This document shows positions 1 through 9,105 of a stretch of DNA of 64,000 nucleotides, one piece after another. The notes under the pieces were generated by a model. It was not told the origin of the DNA and made no database searches. It saw only the letters and a program-made list of their open reading frames with translations. Within the stretch, counting starts at the first letter, position 1. The number at the start of each line of letters is the position of its first letter. This DNA comes from Chthonomonas sp. UBA1950 (GTDB lineage: Bacteria > Armatimonadota > Fimbriimonadia > Fimbriimonadales > Fimbriimonadaceae): positions 118,633-182,632 of the forward strand of contig DDEQ01000041.1 in NCBI GenBank assembly GCA_002336105.1, read 5' to 3'. The position numbers and the translations under genes were made by a program.

Positions 1-791
1 TCGGGGTGATGATGGTGATCGCCTTCCTTCTTTCCATCCAACTTGCACAGGCCCGCGCGCCGAAGTTTGGGATGGACAAGAACGCCATCAACGACTTGAG
101 TTTTTGGGCACTCATTGCTGGAGTTTTTGGAGCGCGAATCGTTTACATCCTTCAAGAGTTGCCGTACTACATGGCGCACAAGAATGAGCTATTTTCCATT
201 CAGTTCTCTGGGCTCACCAGTTTTGGAGGGTTGCTGTTTGGACTCGCGGCAGCATTGATTTGGGCGATAAAACGTGGGGTTGGAGTCCTCAACCTTATTG
301 ATCTTTTGGCTCCCTGCTTCCTCGTTGGTCATATCTTTGGCCGGATCGGATGCTTCCTCAACGGTTGCTGCTACGGCCATTCGTGCGATGCGCACGAGTT
401 TCTCGCCTTCAAGTTCGCTGGTTTAGGCGGCTATCACATTGGGGCTCAGCTGATCGACGCGGCAATGAACATCGTCGCCCTCGGCTTAGTTTTGCTGATC
501 GAGCGAAAGCACCTCGCCCTTGGTCGCGTTTTTGGGTTGACTTTCATTCTTCACGGCATCACCCGCATCATTTACGAAATCTGGCGAGCAGGAACCCCCG
601 CCGAGGTTGAGACGGGAATCGCGAGTTCAACCTACTGGGGAACTCTTCCTTTCACCCAAGCCCAGGCGATGGCGTTCGTCCTTGTGGTTGTTGGCGCGAT
701 CATCTATGCAATTGCTCCGAAATTCAAGCCGAAAGCCCCTGTTGCCGAGGCAATCGAAGTGACACCTGCTAACGTGCAACCACAGGCGTAG
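1..791 (+). CDS. lgt: Prolipoprotein diacylglyceryl transferase, 5' truncated by window edge
   Basis: Transfers the diacylglyceryl group from phosphatidylglycerol to the lipobox cysteine of prolipoproteins, at the inner membrane. The frame is open to the first base, so the true start and roughly the first 15-20 residues probably lie upstream; the GTG/ATG codons at 6-14 are inside the first membrane segment. Visible family marks are the SFGGLLFG segment, matching the HGG(L)xG region, and the diagnostic stretch GRIGCFLNGCCYG, matching the Lgt signature GRxGNFxNxxxxG. Several hydrophobic segments alternate with short loops, and the tail is a soluble Pro/Ala-rich stretch. A lipoprotein substrate is encoded at 14641. 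The family assignment is secure; the start is not visible. Confidence 0.93.
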   Translation, partial: GVMMVIAFLLSIQLAQARAPKFGMDKNAINDLSFWALIAGVFGARIVYILQELPYYMAHKNELFSIQFSGLTSFGGLLFGLAAALIWAIKRGVGVLNLIDLLAPCFLVGHIFGRIGCFLNGCCYGHSCDAHEFLAFKFAGLGGYHIGAQLIDAAMNIVALGLVLLIERKHLALGRVFGLTFILHGITRIIYEIWRAGTPAEVETGIASSTYWGTLPFTQAQAMAFVLVVVGAIIYAIAPKFKPKAPVAEAIEVTPANVQPQA

Positions 792-800
792 GTTGTCAAG

Positions 801-1445
801 TCACGGACGGATGGCAAGGATTTCTGCGAAGTCGCAGGAAATCCCCGCTTCACCGGGCTGTATCTCCACCTGCTGGATCACAAATCCGGCTCGACTGATC
901 TCATCCATGAGTTCGCTTTCTTCGGCAAAGTAGGTGACTGCGTGGCCGTTCATGTATTGCGTTCGCGTGACAGGGTCATATCCAGGGAAGTCGCCAGAAG
1001 CCCCAACAACGCTATTGATATACAGAGTTCCACCAGTTGCGATCACCCTGAACAAAGCTGCGAGGCTCTGACTTCTGTCTTCGCCGATGAGAAAGTGTAG
1101 GCAGTTCCCGTCCCAGACGGCGTCAATGCTTTGGTCCGGGATGCTTGCGAGGCTAGTCGCATCTTCAACTCGATAGATGCAGTTTGGGTGAGTGTTTTTC
1201 TCGGAAGCCCACTCGATTGCGGTTGGGGAAATGTCGATACCCAGAACGGTGTGTCCGAGCCCAGCTATTTCAATGGTCTGATCTCCAACCCCGCATCCGA
1301 TCTCAAGAAAACGGAGTGGAGGAGTTATGCCAGACAACCTACGATGAACTCGCGCTTTAACCTCTGTGATGCCGGATTCACGAAACCAGCCTTCCCAGTT
1401 CTGGTTACGACGGCGCTGATACTCAGCTTCGTAAATTGAGCTCAT
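801..1445 (-). CDS. Class I SAM-dependent methyltransferase, substrate unknown
   Basis: A 214-residue cytoplasmic protein with a Rossmann methyltransferase core. Motif I reads FLEIGCGVG at about residues 46-54, and the acidic residue at the end of strand 2 is in LGIDISP, expected to bind the SAM ribose. A motif IV-like segment AVWDGNCLHFL follows. The N-terminus YEAEYQRRRNQNWEGWF resembles small thiopurine/tellurite-type methyltransferases, but I cannot name a substrate. It is convergent with lgt, whose stop is 9 bp away, and is separated by about 40 bp from the next minus-strand gene upstream, so it could be the last gene of a serS-led transcript. Confidence 0.82.
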   Translation of the reverse strand: MSSIYEAEYQRRRNQNWEGWFRESGITEVKARVHRRLSGITPPLRFLEIGCGVGDQTIEIAGLGHTVLGIDISPTAIEWASEKNTHPNCIYRVEDATSLASIPDQSIDAVWDGNCLHFLIGEDRSQSLAALFRVIATGGTLYINSVVGASGDFPGYDPVTRTQYMNGHAVTYFAEESELMDEISRAGFVIQQVEIQPGEAGISCDFAEILAIRP

Positions 1446-1486
1446 TTAGCCAAGACGCGAATTCATAACCTCGTCGTTCGAGCAAG

Positions 1487-2569
1487 TTAATCCCAGCGGT
1501 AATCCACAAATGACATCGACATGCCGCCTCCGAACGCTGCAAAGAACAACCTATCATCCGCTTCGAACGCGCCTGCCCGATTGAAGTAATCCAACGTAAT
1601 CAGGATGGACGCTGAAGATGAATTGCCTCGCTCTCGAATGCGCGTGTACATGCGTTCGACTGGAAACCCGAGTGCCTCGGCGATATGAACCTGCATCGAC
1701 ATATTCGAGTTGTGCGGAAGGAAAGCTGACCGAGGATTTGCCGTTTCGAAGTCTCGCGCTTCAAGAAACTTCCGCATGAACTTAGGGATCTCCCGGATGG
1801 CATAGCGGTGAATATCTTTGCCGTATATTCCCATCGTCGCGTGGGGGAGCTTGTCATGGTAATCGAGTCGATGACCAACCCCGACGCTTTCCGTATAAAT
1901 GGCTCTTTCCCCATCGCAAATGTCTTTTGTGGCGAGGATGCCAACTTCTCGGTCGTCAGAAGGGTCGTATCGAAGGACGACCGCGCCAGCACCGCAGCCC
2001 CACAACGTGTAGTCCATGTTGGTTGGAAGGTTAGCTTGAGTTGCAATCGCTTCTCCGAAGCTGATGAGAGCGTAAATCGGCTCGGTGATCCCTTCCATGA
2101 CAGCGATGTCGCGAAGCCGAGAGTCTGCCAGGGTTAGGGCGTCGATACCACTGGTACAAGCCAGCATGATGTCTCGCCCTTCGCAGTCTCCGACGGGAAC
2201 GCCAAGGGCGTGTTGAAGACGAGTCGCGATAGCAGGGTGGATCATGTCGGGTGTCGAGCCACCGCTGTGAATCAGCCTAATTTTGTTAACACTGAATCCG
2301 GGGTCTCGATCAGCTGCCATGGCAACCGCGTTATGAGCTGCCTCTAAAGCAAGGTCGTACGAGGAGCGTTCTACCGGTGGCATCCATCGAGTGCGAATTC
2401 CCACGAGCTTTTCGGTGCTGTCGCCGGTCTTCTCACCGGTATCGAATCCTGCGGCTCGAAGTTGCGCGAGAACTACTTCGTTATCAACCAGTTCATTGGG
2501 GTTTGGTACGGCCTCACCAGTGCCTACAAACAGGGTCGTACCAATCCGCTTCATTTTCACTACAATCAT
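1487..2569 (-). CDS. 3-oxoacyl-ACP synthase III (KAS III/FabH-like) family enzyme
   Basis: Thiolase-fold condensing enzyme related to FabH, which joins acetyl-CoA (or another acyl-CoA) to malonyl-ACP. The Cys-His-Asn catalytic triad is visible: Cys in LACTSGIDAL, His in FLPHNSNMSM and Asn in ERGNSSSASI. The N-terminal FVGTGEAVPNP matches the usual IxGtGxxxP opening, and the C-terminal AAFGGGMSMS matches the glycine-rich end. No other fatty-acid gene is nearby, so the substrate may differ from that of housekeeping FabH, as in specialised alkene, quinolone or polyketide-starter KAS III enzymes. Starts at 2569 or 2554 are both possible; neither has a clear Shine-Dalgarno site, and a small GC-rich hairpin (2573-2587) sits directly upstream of the first ATG. 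Confidence 0.85.
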   Translation of the reverse strand: MIVVKMKRIGTTLFVGTGEAVPNPNELVDNEVVLAQLRAAGFDTGEKTGDSTEKLVGIRTRWMPPVERSSYDLALEAAHNAVAMAADRDPGFSVNKIRLIHSGGSTPDMIHPAIATRLQHALGVPVGDCEGRDIMLACTSGIDALTLADSRLRDIAVMEGITEPIYALISFGEAIATQANLPTNMDYTLWGCGAGAVVLRYDPSDDREVGILATKDICDGERAIYTESVGVGHRLDYHDKLPHATMGIYGKDIHRYAIREIPKFMRKFLEARDFETANPRSAFLPHNSNMSMQVHIAEALGFPVERMYTRIRERGNSSSASILITLDYFNRAGAFEADDRLFFAAFGGGMSMSFVDYRWD

Positions 2570-2628
2570 GTACCCGGCTTTGCCGGGCTGTATCCGCGTT
2601 TTTATGGCTTTACCGCATGAATACGGTG

Positions 2629-3906
2629 TTAAGACGTTAACTTATTTAAACCGACGTATGGTCGCAGTGCTTCTGGGATGATAACGCTACCGTCGGGCTG
2701 TTGGAATGACTCAAGAATGGCTCCATACAGTCGAGGGACGGCAAGACCGCTACCGTTTAAGATGTGAACGAACTCGGTTGGGGCACCCTGCTCCCTTCGG
2801 AATCTAATGTTCGCGCGACGTGCCTGATACGCTTCGAAATTTGTACAGCTGGAGACTTCGAGATAACGACCCACGCCAGGCGACCAAACTTCGAGATCGT
2901 AACACTTAGCTCCCTTAGCACCGATGTCTCCTGTGCAGAGTTCGATGACCCGGTAGTGCAATCCGAGAGTCTGAAGCACACTTTCTGCGTCCTGAATGAG
3001 CGTCTCAAGCTCTGCATAGCTGTCTTCAGGCTTGCAGAACTTCACCATCTCGATCTTGTCGAACTGGTGGATGCGTTGAATGCCGCGTGTGTCTTTTCCT
3101 GCCGAGCCGGCTTCGCGTCGGAAACAGCCACTAAATCCCGCGAGCTTAATAGTGAGGTCTTCGCCGTTCAGAATCTCGTCTCGATACAGATTCGTAATCG
3201 GAACTTCTGCTGTCGGAATAAGATAAAGATCATCGGTGGACTTGTATAAATCCTCCTCAAATTTGGGGAGGTTTCCTGTTCCGATGAGTGAGGCTCGGTT
3301 GACTAAGAATGGAGGGTAAATCTCAAAGTAACCGTTCTTCCGCGTCTGGTGGTCAATCATGAAGTTGAACAAAGCCCGTTGAAGGCGCGCACCTTGTCCG
3401 GTGTAAACCACCCATCCGCTGCCCGTGATTTTTGCTCCGCGAGCCAAATCAAACAGGTTCAATCCTTCGGCGACATCCCAGTGGGCCTTGGGCTCTTCAG
3501 CAAAAGTCGGTTTCTCTCCCCAAACCCTAACCACTGGATTGTCGTTCTCGTCCTTACCGTCCGGAATGGATTCGTGCGGTAGGTTCGGAAAGTCGAGCTC
3601 GATCTTGTTGAGATCTTCTTCGAGAGCACGGTTGCGGGCTTCTACTTCAGGCAGCGCATCGCTAATCGCCTTTGCTTGTGCTTTTGCTTCGTTGGCTTCG
3701 TCAATCTTCTTTTGCCCCATCAGTTGCCCAATGGTCTTGCTGATTCGATTGCGCTCTGCTTGCATGACCTCAAGTTCTTGGCGAAGGGATCTCCATGCTG
3801 AATCCACCCGCAGAAACTCGTCAACGATAGAGGAATCGAGTCCTTTTCGTTGAATACCGTGCCGAACGAAGTCCGGCTGAGTGCGAATGAGTTCACGATC
3901 TAGCAT
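2629..3906 (-). CDS. serS: Seryl-tRNA synthetase
   Basis: Charges tRNA-Ser with serine; class II synthetase, cytoplasmic homodimer. The N-terminal coiled-coil arm runs through about residues 30-110 (charged heptad-like stretch around LEVMQAERNRISKTIG). Motif 2 is FRREAGSAGKDTRGIQRIHQ and motif 3 is in the ARRANIRFR region near the C-terminus; TAEVP is the usual serine-site motif. I set the start at 3906 (MLDRELIRTQPDFVR), the canonical SerRS opening. A longer open frame to 3936 adds ten residues that match nothing in the family. The resulting 425 residues is the usual bacterial length. Confidence 0.97.
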   Translation of the reverse strand: MLDRELIRTQPDFVRHGIQRKGLDSSIVDEFLRVDSAWRSLRQELEVMQAERNRISKTIGQLMGQKKIDEANEAKAQAKAISDALPEVEARNRALEEDLNKIELDFPNLPHESIPDGKDENDNPVVRVWGEKPTFAEEPKAHWDVAEGLNLFDLARGAKITGSGWVVYTGQGARLQRALFNFMIDHQTRKNGYFEIYPPFLVNRASLIGTGNLPKFEEDLYKSTDDLYLIPTAEVPITNLYRDEILNGEDLTIKLAGFSGCFRREAGSAGKDTRGIQRIHQFDKIEMVKFCKPEDSYAELETLIQDAESVLQTLGLHYRVIELCTGDIGAKGAKCYDLEVWSPGVGRYLEVSSCTNFEAYQARRANIRFRREQGAPTEFVHILNGSGLAVPRLYGAILESFQQPDGSVIIPEALRPYVGLNKLTS

Positions 3907-4029
3907 GGGAATTACAATTAGACCCGAATCGAACAAAACGAGATTAAGAAACCGTCGCCCAATTGCGTCTTTTGAAGTTTCCGGGCTACGTTCTAAAACA
4001 AAGCTGGCCCATACTAAGATAGGTTCCCA

Positions 4030-6048
4030 ATGAAAGTTCTTGCTCTAGCTATTGTTTGTGCAGCGACGGCATCTGCATATTGTCAGAATACGTCTGCACC
4101 AACCGTCCCCCCCGGTCATTGGACGGAATCAATTCCAGACGGACATTGGGCAAAAGCAGCTTTAGAGGAACTCGCAGCCAGAGGTTTGATTTCCGGTTAC
4201 CCAACTGGAGGATTTCAGGGCCCTCGACAGATGACGCGATATGAACTCGCTGTGACGGTTCACGCTGCCTATCTTCGCCTGAGAGACACCATCGATGGCC
4301 TTAGTGGAAGTATTGACGCGATTAAGAACGCGACTCCAGCTACAAAAGAGTCGAAGCCAGTTGATCTGACGGATATCCGCAACCAGTTGCAAGATCTCAT
4401 GGGTTCGATCGCTAACGTAAAGGCATATGGCAAAGATATCGAGAATCTTCAAAAGCTAACGATCTATTTCGAGAAAGAACTTAACCAGCTTGGCGTCGAC
4501 ACAGAGTCGATCAAGACTCAACTGAACGATCTCAATACTCGCGTTTCAGCGATTGAGAAAAAGAGAACTCCGGTAGATATATCCGGCGATGTGAATCTCT
4601 GGATGGGAGCCGGGAACAGTCGCGATGACTATTACGGACTCAATAAAGACGGTCGAATCGTCGGGACAAGTACTGGCAGTTCACCGATCGTCGATGTTTT
4701 TGGGCCGGTCGCAACACCTGCGGGCTTAACCCGAGACGCCACGATATTGTTTGAATCTGCGTTTACGTTTACAAGCACAAGCGAATCTGGGCCGAAATGG
4801 CACGCCACTTTTGTGTCGACTAACATGCTCTCATCGGCTTCGTTAGGAGTGCCGTCGTCCAAGGTAGCTTTTGGCGATCTTTCTGGGAATTTCAACCCGT
4901 CGCGGGGCTTCACCTTGGGCGGATACGAAGAAGCACCGATGGATACCTATTTTCAAGAGGCTTCTGTCGTTTTTGGTGCTAAGCCTGCTATGGTCGAGGT
5001 CGGACGGCTAGGCTACAAAATCAGTCCGTATCTATTCCAGAGGCAGGACAACACAAGCTACTTCTCAAACGAGCGGTGGGATGACGGTAAATACCGATTT
5101 GATGGAGTCTTGGCGAAGTTTAGAGCCGGAGTGGCTGGCATAGATCTATTCGCCGGTAACTCAAAGGGTGTTCAGACCTCGGGTGGTTTGCACATTAATC
5201 CGATCAATTCTGGTCCGGTAGATGGTCCTTACAGCACCTCAATTGGCGCTCAGTTCACCGCAGATCAGTTGGCTGGTGCAAAGGTTGGGGTGAAGCTGAA
5301 TCCAACGACTAAACTCAACCTTAGCTACTTGTTGCTTGACGGCGACGGAAGTTTTTTTGTGGGATCAAAAGTTCCTGATAGGCTCGAAGTTATGGGGGCG
5401 GATGCTAATGCAAGCCTTGGAAAGCTAAAGGCAACCGGTGCTTATGGTCAAACTACATTAAAATCAGGTTCGGACAAACTCGTCGACTCTGATAATCAGG
5501 CTTGGAACCTTCGGGTGGATTATGCTTCCGGTCGGTACGGCGTATTTGCGGGCTATCGCGATGTTGCCGGAAACTATTTAGCTCCGGGGGATTGGGGCCG
5601 TGTTGGCGTTTTGCGAAACCCAACCAACCTGAAGGGTTGGAAAGTAGGAGGATTTGCTGACGTTAATTCCCGTGTGCGATTCTCAGCGAATAGTGAGTTT
5701 GCGACGGGCAAGAGCGATGCTTTTGCTGAAGGCACTCTTCTCAACAGCGATTCGAAGGTGAATTCTTACGAGTTGCGGCTAGACTATCGCATCGGTCCTG
5801 CTGTCGGAATTCGGTTAGCATACGAAGACACCTTGTTCCGAGATATGGCTGGCGCTGCGAGCACGTTCGGAAATCCACGTTATCGCTGGACGACCGTTGG
5901 ACTCGACTATGCGATTGGCGGTTCTTCGCGCTTCTCGCTTCAATACGAGTTGTCTGATGTTGATAACGACTATCAGGTGACGACCCCCGGAAGTGAGTCA
6001 AGGTTTAGAGGCGGGTTCCTAACGAGCCAACTGACCATCAAGTTTTAG
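4030..6048 (+). CDS. SLH-domain outer-membrane porin-like protein (paralogue 1)
   Basis: A 672-residue exported protein. A signal peptide covers about residues 1-19, then one S-layer homology domain (about 34-82, with PDGHWAKAALEELAARG and the TRYELAV end), then a predicted coiled coil (about 105-180), then a long beta-rich region ending in LTIKF. This order (SLH, coiled coil, beta barrel, C-terminal Phe) matches proteins such as the Deinococcus/Thermus SlpA type and cyanobacterial SLH porins, in which SLH binds peptidoglycan-linked polymer and the barrel sits in the outer membrane. It is a tandem paralogue of the next gene. Codon use here is mixed, unlike that gene. The exact solute is unknown. 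Confidence 0.85.
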   Translation: MKVLALAIVCAATASAYCQNTSAPTVPPGHWTESIPDGHWAKAALEELAARGLISGYPTGGFQGPRQMTRYELAVTVHAAYLRLRDTIDGLSGSIDAIKNATPATKESKPVDLTDIRNQLQDLMGSIANVKAYGKDIENLQKLTIYFEKELNQLGVDTESIKTQLNDLNTRVSAIEKKRTPVDISGDVNLWMGAGNSRDDYYGLNKDGRIVGTSTGSSPIVDVFGPVATPAGLTRDATILFESAFTFTSTSESGPKWHATFVSTNMLSSASLGVPSSKVAFGDLSGNFNPSRGFTLGGYEEAPMDTYFQEASVVFGAKPAMVEVGRLGYKISPYLFQRQDNTSYFSNERWDDGKYRFDGVLAKFRAGVAGIDLFAGNSKGVQTSGGLHINPINSGPVDGPYSTSIGAQFTADQLAGAKVGVKLNPTTKLNLSYLLLDGDGSFFVGSKVPDRLEVMGADANASLGKLKATGAYGQTTLKSGSDKLVDSDNQAWNLRVDYASGRYGVFAGYRDVAGNYLAPGDWGRVGVLRNPTNLKGWKVGGFADVNSRVRFSANSEFATGKSDAFAEGTLLNSDSKVNSYELRLDYRIGPAVGIRLAYEDTLFRDMAGAASTFGNPRYRWTTVGLDYAIGGSSRFSLQYELSDVDNDYQVTTPGSESRFRGGFLTSQLTIKF

Positions 6049-6433
6049 CCTCTCTTGCTGTCGGTTCTTTGGACGCTTCTGGTCAGCAAGGTAGTGGTCA
6101 GTACACTGTAGGTCTTAAGCCCTACGGTTTACATGACTAAGCTTTGCTGATGAGCGATCCGACAATGGTCAAATCGGGCTTTTGTGCCTGTTTTTGACCA
6201 AAAACTTCATAATCCAGGCGATTAGACGTCTTTGCGCCTTGTTTTTTTACGGGGCATTCGCCATAATCGGAGAAGCGTAGGATGCGCGTCCAACCGGCGA
6301 CTAATCCGTAGAACGGAACGAGGAAGCTCATAGGAAACTCAAGGAAGTTATGAGAGTCCGAGTCCCGCCAAGCGAGGCGTCACTGTAGGTTGCTCGTCCA
6401 ACGCAACACTCCCTAGGAGCAAACTACAAAAAT
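6049..6433 (+). other. 385-bp intergenic region between the two SLH porin genes
   Basis: No convincing gene. A 64-codon minus-strand frame at 6137-6331 has no recognisable domain and no Shine-Dalgarno site. A 10-bp direct repeat, CACTGTAGGT, occurs at 6104-6113 and 6381-6390, and a small inverted repeat, GTAGG/CCTAC, lies near 6108-6125. An AGGAG at 6414-6418 is rather far (about 15 nt) from the downstream ATG. The second porin gene probably has its own promoter and a long leader here, but I could not pick out convincing -35/-10 boxes. Confidence 0.4.
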
Positions 6434-8341
6434 ATGAAGCGAACTCTCAAGTACGCACTCACGGCAACCTTCGCAGCAGCGTTGGTTATCCCAGCCGTCG
6501 CTCAGGATACATTCCCTGACGTTCCTGCAAATCACTGGGCTTACGAAGCTCTTGCTAAGTTGAAGAAGGAAGGCCTTCTCGTTGGCTACCCAGACGGACT
6601 TTATCGCGGTTCACGCGCAGCTACTCGATACGAGCTCGCTGTTGCTATCCACGCCGTCTACACCAACCTCAAGACAGTCACCGACGGTCTCCAGACCCAG
6701 ATTGACGCTCTTAAGAACGCCACCCCAACCACCACCGGCGAAAAGGTCGACCTCACGGACATCCGAAATGCTATTTCGGCTCTCCAGAGCGACGTCAACA
6801 CCGTTAAGGCATATGGCGACAACATCGCTTCCCTCAAGAAGCTCGCTGACACGTTCGAGAAAGAGCTCCGCTCACTCGGCGTAGATGTCGAAGCTCTCAA
6901 GAAGGACCTCAGCGACATCGCAGATCGAGTTGCTAAGCTCGAGAAGCGAAAGCCAACCGTCGACATCAGCGGCGACTTCAACATCGCTGTTCTTGCTGGC
7001 AACAGCCGAGATGATCGATTGGGTCTTGACAAGGATGGCCACGTTAATGGATTCTCCGCAGCTGGCCCTGTTGGCTTGACCAAGGACGCAACCATCCTCC
7101 ACGAGGGCGCGTTCACGTTCAAGGGCACCAACGAGACCGGTCCTACTTGGAAGGCAACCCTCGTCGTCGGTAACTTGTTCCCGACCTACGGCGGCACCTC
7201 CACGTTCACCGGCGGTCCTTACGTTGAGGCTTCAACCGATACGTACTTCTCTGAGTTCTCAGCTAAGTTCAACACCTCAATCGCAGGTCTTGGATTTGAT
7301 GTTGAGGCTGGTCGAGTTGGATACAAGATCAATCCTTGGATTCTTTCCCGACCGAAGACCAGCAGCTACTTGGTCACCGACCGAATTGCTGATGGCAAGT
7401 ACACCTTCGACGGCGCGATCCTCGGCTTCAACTTCGGTTCAGCCAAGCTCGACGTTATCGCTGGTAAGAACAGCAAGCGACTTTCACAGTCCGGTATCGA
7501 CATCAACCCAATGGTTGTTTCGAACATGCGCGTTCCTGGTTTCGACAGCACCAATTCGATCGACCGATCACTGGGCCTGAACCTGAACGTTCCTCTTACC
7601 TCCGCTGGTAACCTCAACCTCGCTTACCTCTGGCTCGATAGCGACGCAACAACCTTGACCGTTCCATCCAGCATCAAGACTGGTAACCGAATTGCAGTCT
7701 TCGGCGGCGACGCTGACTTCTCATTCGGCAAGATCAAGGTCACCGGTGGCTACCACAAGAGCAACCTGCAGAACAACAACAGCAACGTCATCGATGATGA
7801 CAACTCTGCTTGGAATGCTGGTCTCTCCTATGCTGGTTCAAACTGGAACCTCGGCGCTTCCTACGCCGAAATCGAAGCTAACTACGTTGCTCCTGGCGAT
7901 TGGGACCGAGTTGCAGTTATTCGCAACCCAGCCAACGTTAAGGGCTTCATCGTTAACGGCGACCTCGCAATCAGTTCTAACCTCAAGCTCACCGCTGGTG
8001 GTCAGTTCTGGAAGGGCAAGAGCGACACAGTCGGTGGTCTCTTCACCACCGATTCAAAGATCAACAGCTTCAACGTTGGTCTAAACTACGCTCTCTCGTC
8101 AAGCCTCGGCCTCAGCCTCAGCTACGAGGATGCTAAGCTTGAAGATCTCACCGGCGTTACCGGCGATCCTCACTTCAAGTGGACCACCCTTGCTCTGAAC
8201 TACGGCCTCGGCGCCAATGCTAAGTTGAACTTTGGCTACGAAGTTTCGGATCACACCGACCTCGGCGGCCTCGGCTTCACCTCAAACAGCGGCAAGTACA
8301 CTGGTGGCCTGTTCACCACCCAGCTCACCATCAAGTTCTAA
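6434..8341 (+). CDS. SLH-domain outer-membrane porin-like protein (paralogue 2, probably highly expressed)
   Basis: A 635-residue paralogue of the preceding gene with the same layout: signal peptide (about 1-23, ending AVAQ), SLH domain (about 25-75, FPDVPANHWAYEALAKLKK), coiled coil (about 85-165, ending VAKLEKRKPTVDISGDF), then a beta-strand-rich region ending LTTQLTIKF. The C-terminal Phe is typical of outer-membrane barrels. Its codon use is strongly skewed: AAG for Lys, CTC for Leu, AAC for Asn and GGC for Gly dominate, unlike paralogue 1. This suggests an abundant envelope protein that tethers the outer membrane to the cell wall. A strong terminator follows directly, so the transcript is probably monocistronic or ends here. 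Confidence 0.87.
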   Translation: MKRTLKYALTATFAAALVIPAVAQDTFPDVPANHWAYEALAKLKKEGLLVGYPDGLYRGSRAATRYELAVAIHAVYTNLKTVTDGLQTQIDALKNATPTTTGEKVDLTDIRNAISALQSDVNTVKAYGDNIASLKKLADTFEKELRSLGVDVEALKKDLSDIADRVAKLEKRKPTVDISGDFNIAVLAGNSRDDRLGLDKDGHVNGFSAAGPVGLTKDATILHEGAFTFKGTNETGPTWKATLVVGNLFPTYGGTSTFTGGPYVEASTDTYFSEFSAKFNTSIAGLGFDVEAGRVGYKINPWILSRPKTSSYLVTDRIADGKYTFDGAILGFNFGSAKLDVIAGKNSKRLSQSGIDINPMVVSNMRVPGFDSTNSIDRSLGLNLNVPLTSAGNLNLAYLWLDSDATTLTVPSSIKTGNRIAVFGGDADFSFGKIKVTGGYHKSNLQNNNSNVIDDDNSAWNAGLSYAGSNWNLGASYAEIEANYVAPGDWDRVAVIRNPANVKGFIVNGDLAISSNLKLTAGGQFWKGKSDTVGGLFTTDSKINSFNVGLNYALSSSLGLSLSYEDAKLEDLTGVTGDPHFKWTTLALNYGLGANAKLNFGYEVSDHTDLGGLGFTSNSGKYTGGLFTTQLTIKF

Positions 8342-8366
8342 ACTTGATCGTTAGCTAAGTGAATAT

Positions 8367-8406
8367 GGGCTCCGATTCTAAAAGGGTCGGAGCCCATTTT
8401 TCTTTT
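8367..8406 (+). terminator. Intrinsic terminator after porin paralogue 2
   Basis: A 9-bp stem GGGCTCCGA / TCGGAGCCC with an 11-nt loop, followed by ATTTTTCTTTT. It lies 25 bp after the porin stop codon and is a clear Rho-independent terminator. Confidence 0.93.
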
Positions 8407-8442
8407 GAATAAACCCGTCGCTTTGTCTTCTAAGGAATAGAT

Positions 8443-8868
8443 ATGAAAGTAAACCGAAAAGCTATCGTAGTCGTTGGTTCTGTCTTGTGCCTTAGTTTGA
8501 TCGGCCAAGCTCAGATCAAACAGATTCTAAAAATCGTTGGTGTAGGCGCAGCGGTCAAACAATTTGGTCCTCAAATCAATGATGGTATCAACAAACTAGT
8601 CAAGCACAAAGACACCACGATGGAAACAACGAAGGTTGTTCCTATCATCAGCTATGGCATCAACAGTCGGCAAGCTATCGGTGCGGCTCAGGTGATGGGT
8701 CCAAAGGGAAAAGTCGATAAAGTTAAAGCCGTTGCGCAACTGGATCAAGACCTCTTCGGTCGCGAAGTAAAGATTCGCGCGATGGTGCCGGTCGATAGTG
8801 ACAACGTCACTAATCTGAAGCGAGTTGAAGGCGTAGGCGTCTCTGGCGTTGTCGATCTGAAACTGTAG
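8443..8868 (+). CDS. Small secreted protein of unknown function
   Basis: A 141-residue protein with a clear signal peptide: positively charged MKVNRK, a hydrophobic stretch to about residue 22, and likely cleavage at GQA/Q. The mature part has a short glycine-rich helical segment (IVGVGAAVKQFG) and then a mixed alpha/beta region with KVRAMVPVDSDNV-like strands. I recognise no family; the pattern hints at a lipid- or polymer-binding domain, but nothing decisive is visible. It follows the porin terminator, so it needs its own promoter, and it has AAGGAATAG just before the ATG as a ribosome-binding site. Confidence 0.65.
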   Translation: MKVNRKAIVVVGSVLCLSLIGQAQIKQILKIVGVGAAVKQFGPQINDGINKLVKHKDTTMETTKVVPIISYGINSRQAIGAAQVMGPKGKVDKVKAVAQLDQDLFGREVKIRAMVPVDSDNVTNLKRVEGVGVSGVVDLKL

Positions 8869-8934
8869 GGTCTTTCCTGTTTGAATAGGCTGGGCAGTAA
8901 AGTCAGAGCGTTCCAGCCTTTTCGTTTCTAGTCA

Positions 8935-8963
8935 TTCATCTTCGGCAAAGAACTTGGTATAAT
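8935..8963 (+). promoter_or_regulatory. Probable promoter of tRNA-Leu
   Basis: A perfect TATAAT at 8958-8963, 14 nt before the tRNA 5' end, with a weak -35 candidate TTCATC at 8935-8940 and a 17-bp spacer. Confidence 0.65.
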
Positions 8964-8977
8964 CTTCTTTGCTTCAC

Positions 8978-9063
8978 GCGCCGGTGTTGGAATTGGTAGA
9001 CAAGCATGCTTGAGGTGCATGTGCCCACAAGGCGTGAAGGTTCGAGTCCTTTCCGGCGCACCA
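8978..9063 (+). tRNA. tRNA-Leu (anticodon GAG)
   Basis: An 86-nt class II tRNA. The acceptor stem is GCGCCGG / CCGGCGC with discriminator A and an encoded CCA (9061-9063). The anticodon stem CATGC/GCATG holds the loop TTGAGGT, giving anticodon GAG at 9012-9014, which reads CUC/CUU. The long variable arm (around 9021-9034) and the T-loop TTCGAGT fit leucine. Confidence 0.96.
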
Positions 9064-9069
9064 AGATTT

Positions 9070-9105
9070 AAGTCTAGGTTCAGATGAACCTAGACTTTTC
9101 TATTT
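9070..9105. terminator. Terminator shared by tRNA-Leu and rny
   Basis: A perfect 12-bp stem, AAGTCTAGGTTC / GAACCTAGACTT, with loop AGAT and then TTCTATTTT on the plus strand. The rny stop codon (9100-9102) lies inside its T-tract. On the minus strand the hairpin falls just after the rny stop but is followed by TAAATCTT, so it is a good terminator for the tRNA and a weaker one for rny. Confidence 0.88.

Noticed and set aside
2573..2587. Hairpin CCCGGC-TTT-GCCGGG between serS and the KAS III-like gene as a terminator
   Set aside because: No T-tract on the minus strand and it directly abuts a start codon. Kept only as a remark on that gene.
6137..6331. 64-codon minus-strand frame between the SLH porin genes
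   Set aside because: No ribosome-binding site, domain or coupling, and it lies in what is probably a leader region. Described as intergenic instead.
6104..6390. 10-bp direct repeat CACTGTAGGT as a mobile-element target duplication
   Set aside because: The 267 bp between the copies hold no transposase remnant or terminal inverted repeats, so chance or a regulatory motif is more likely.
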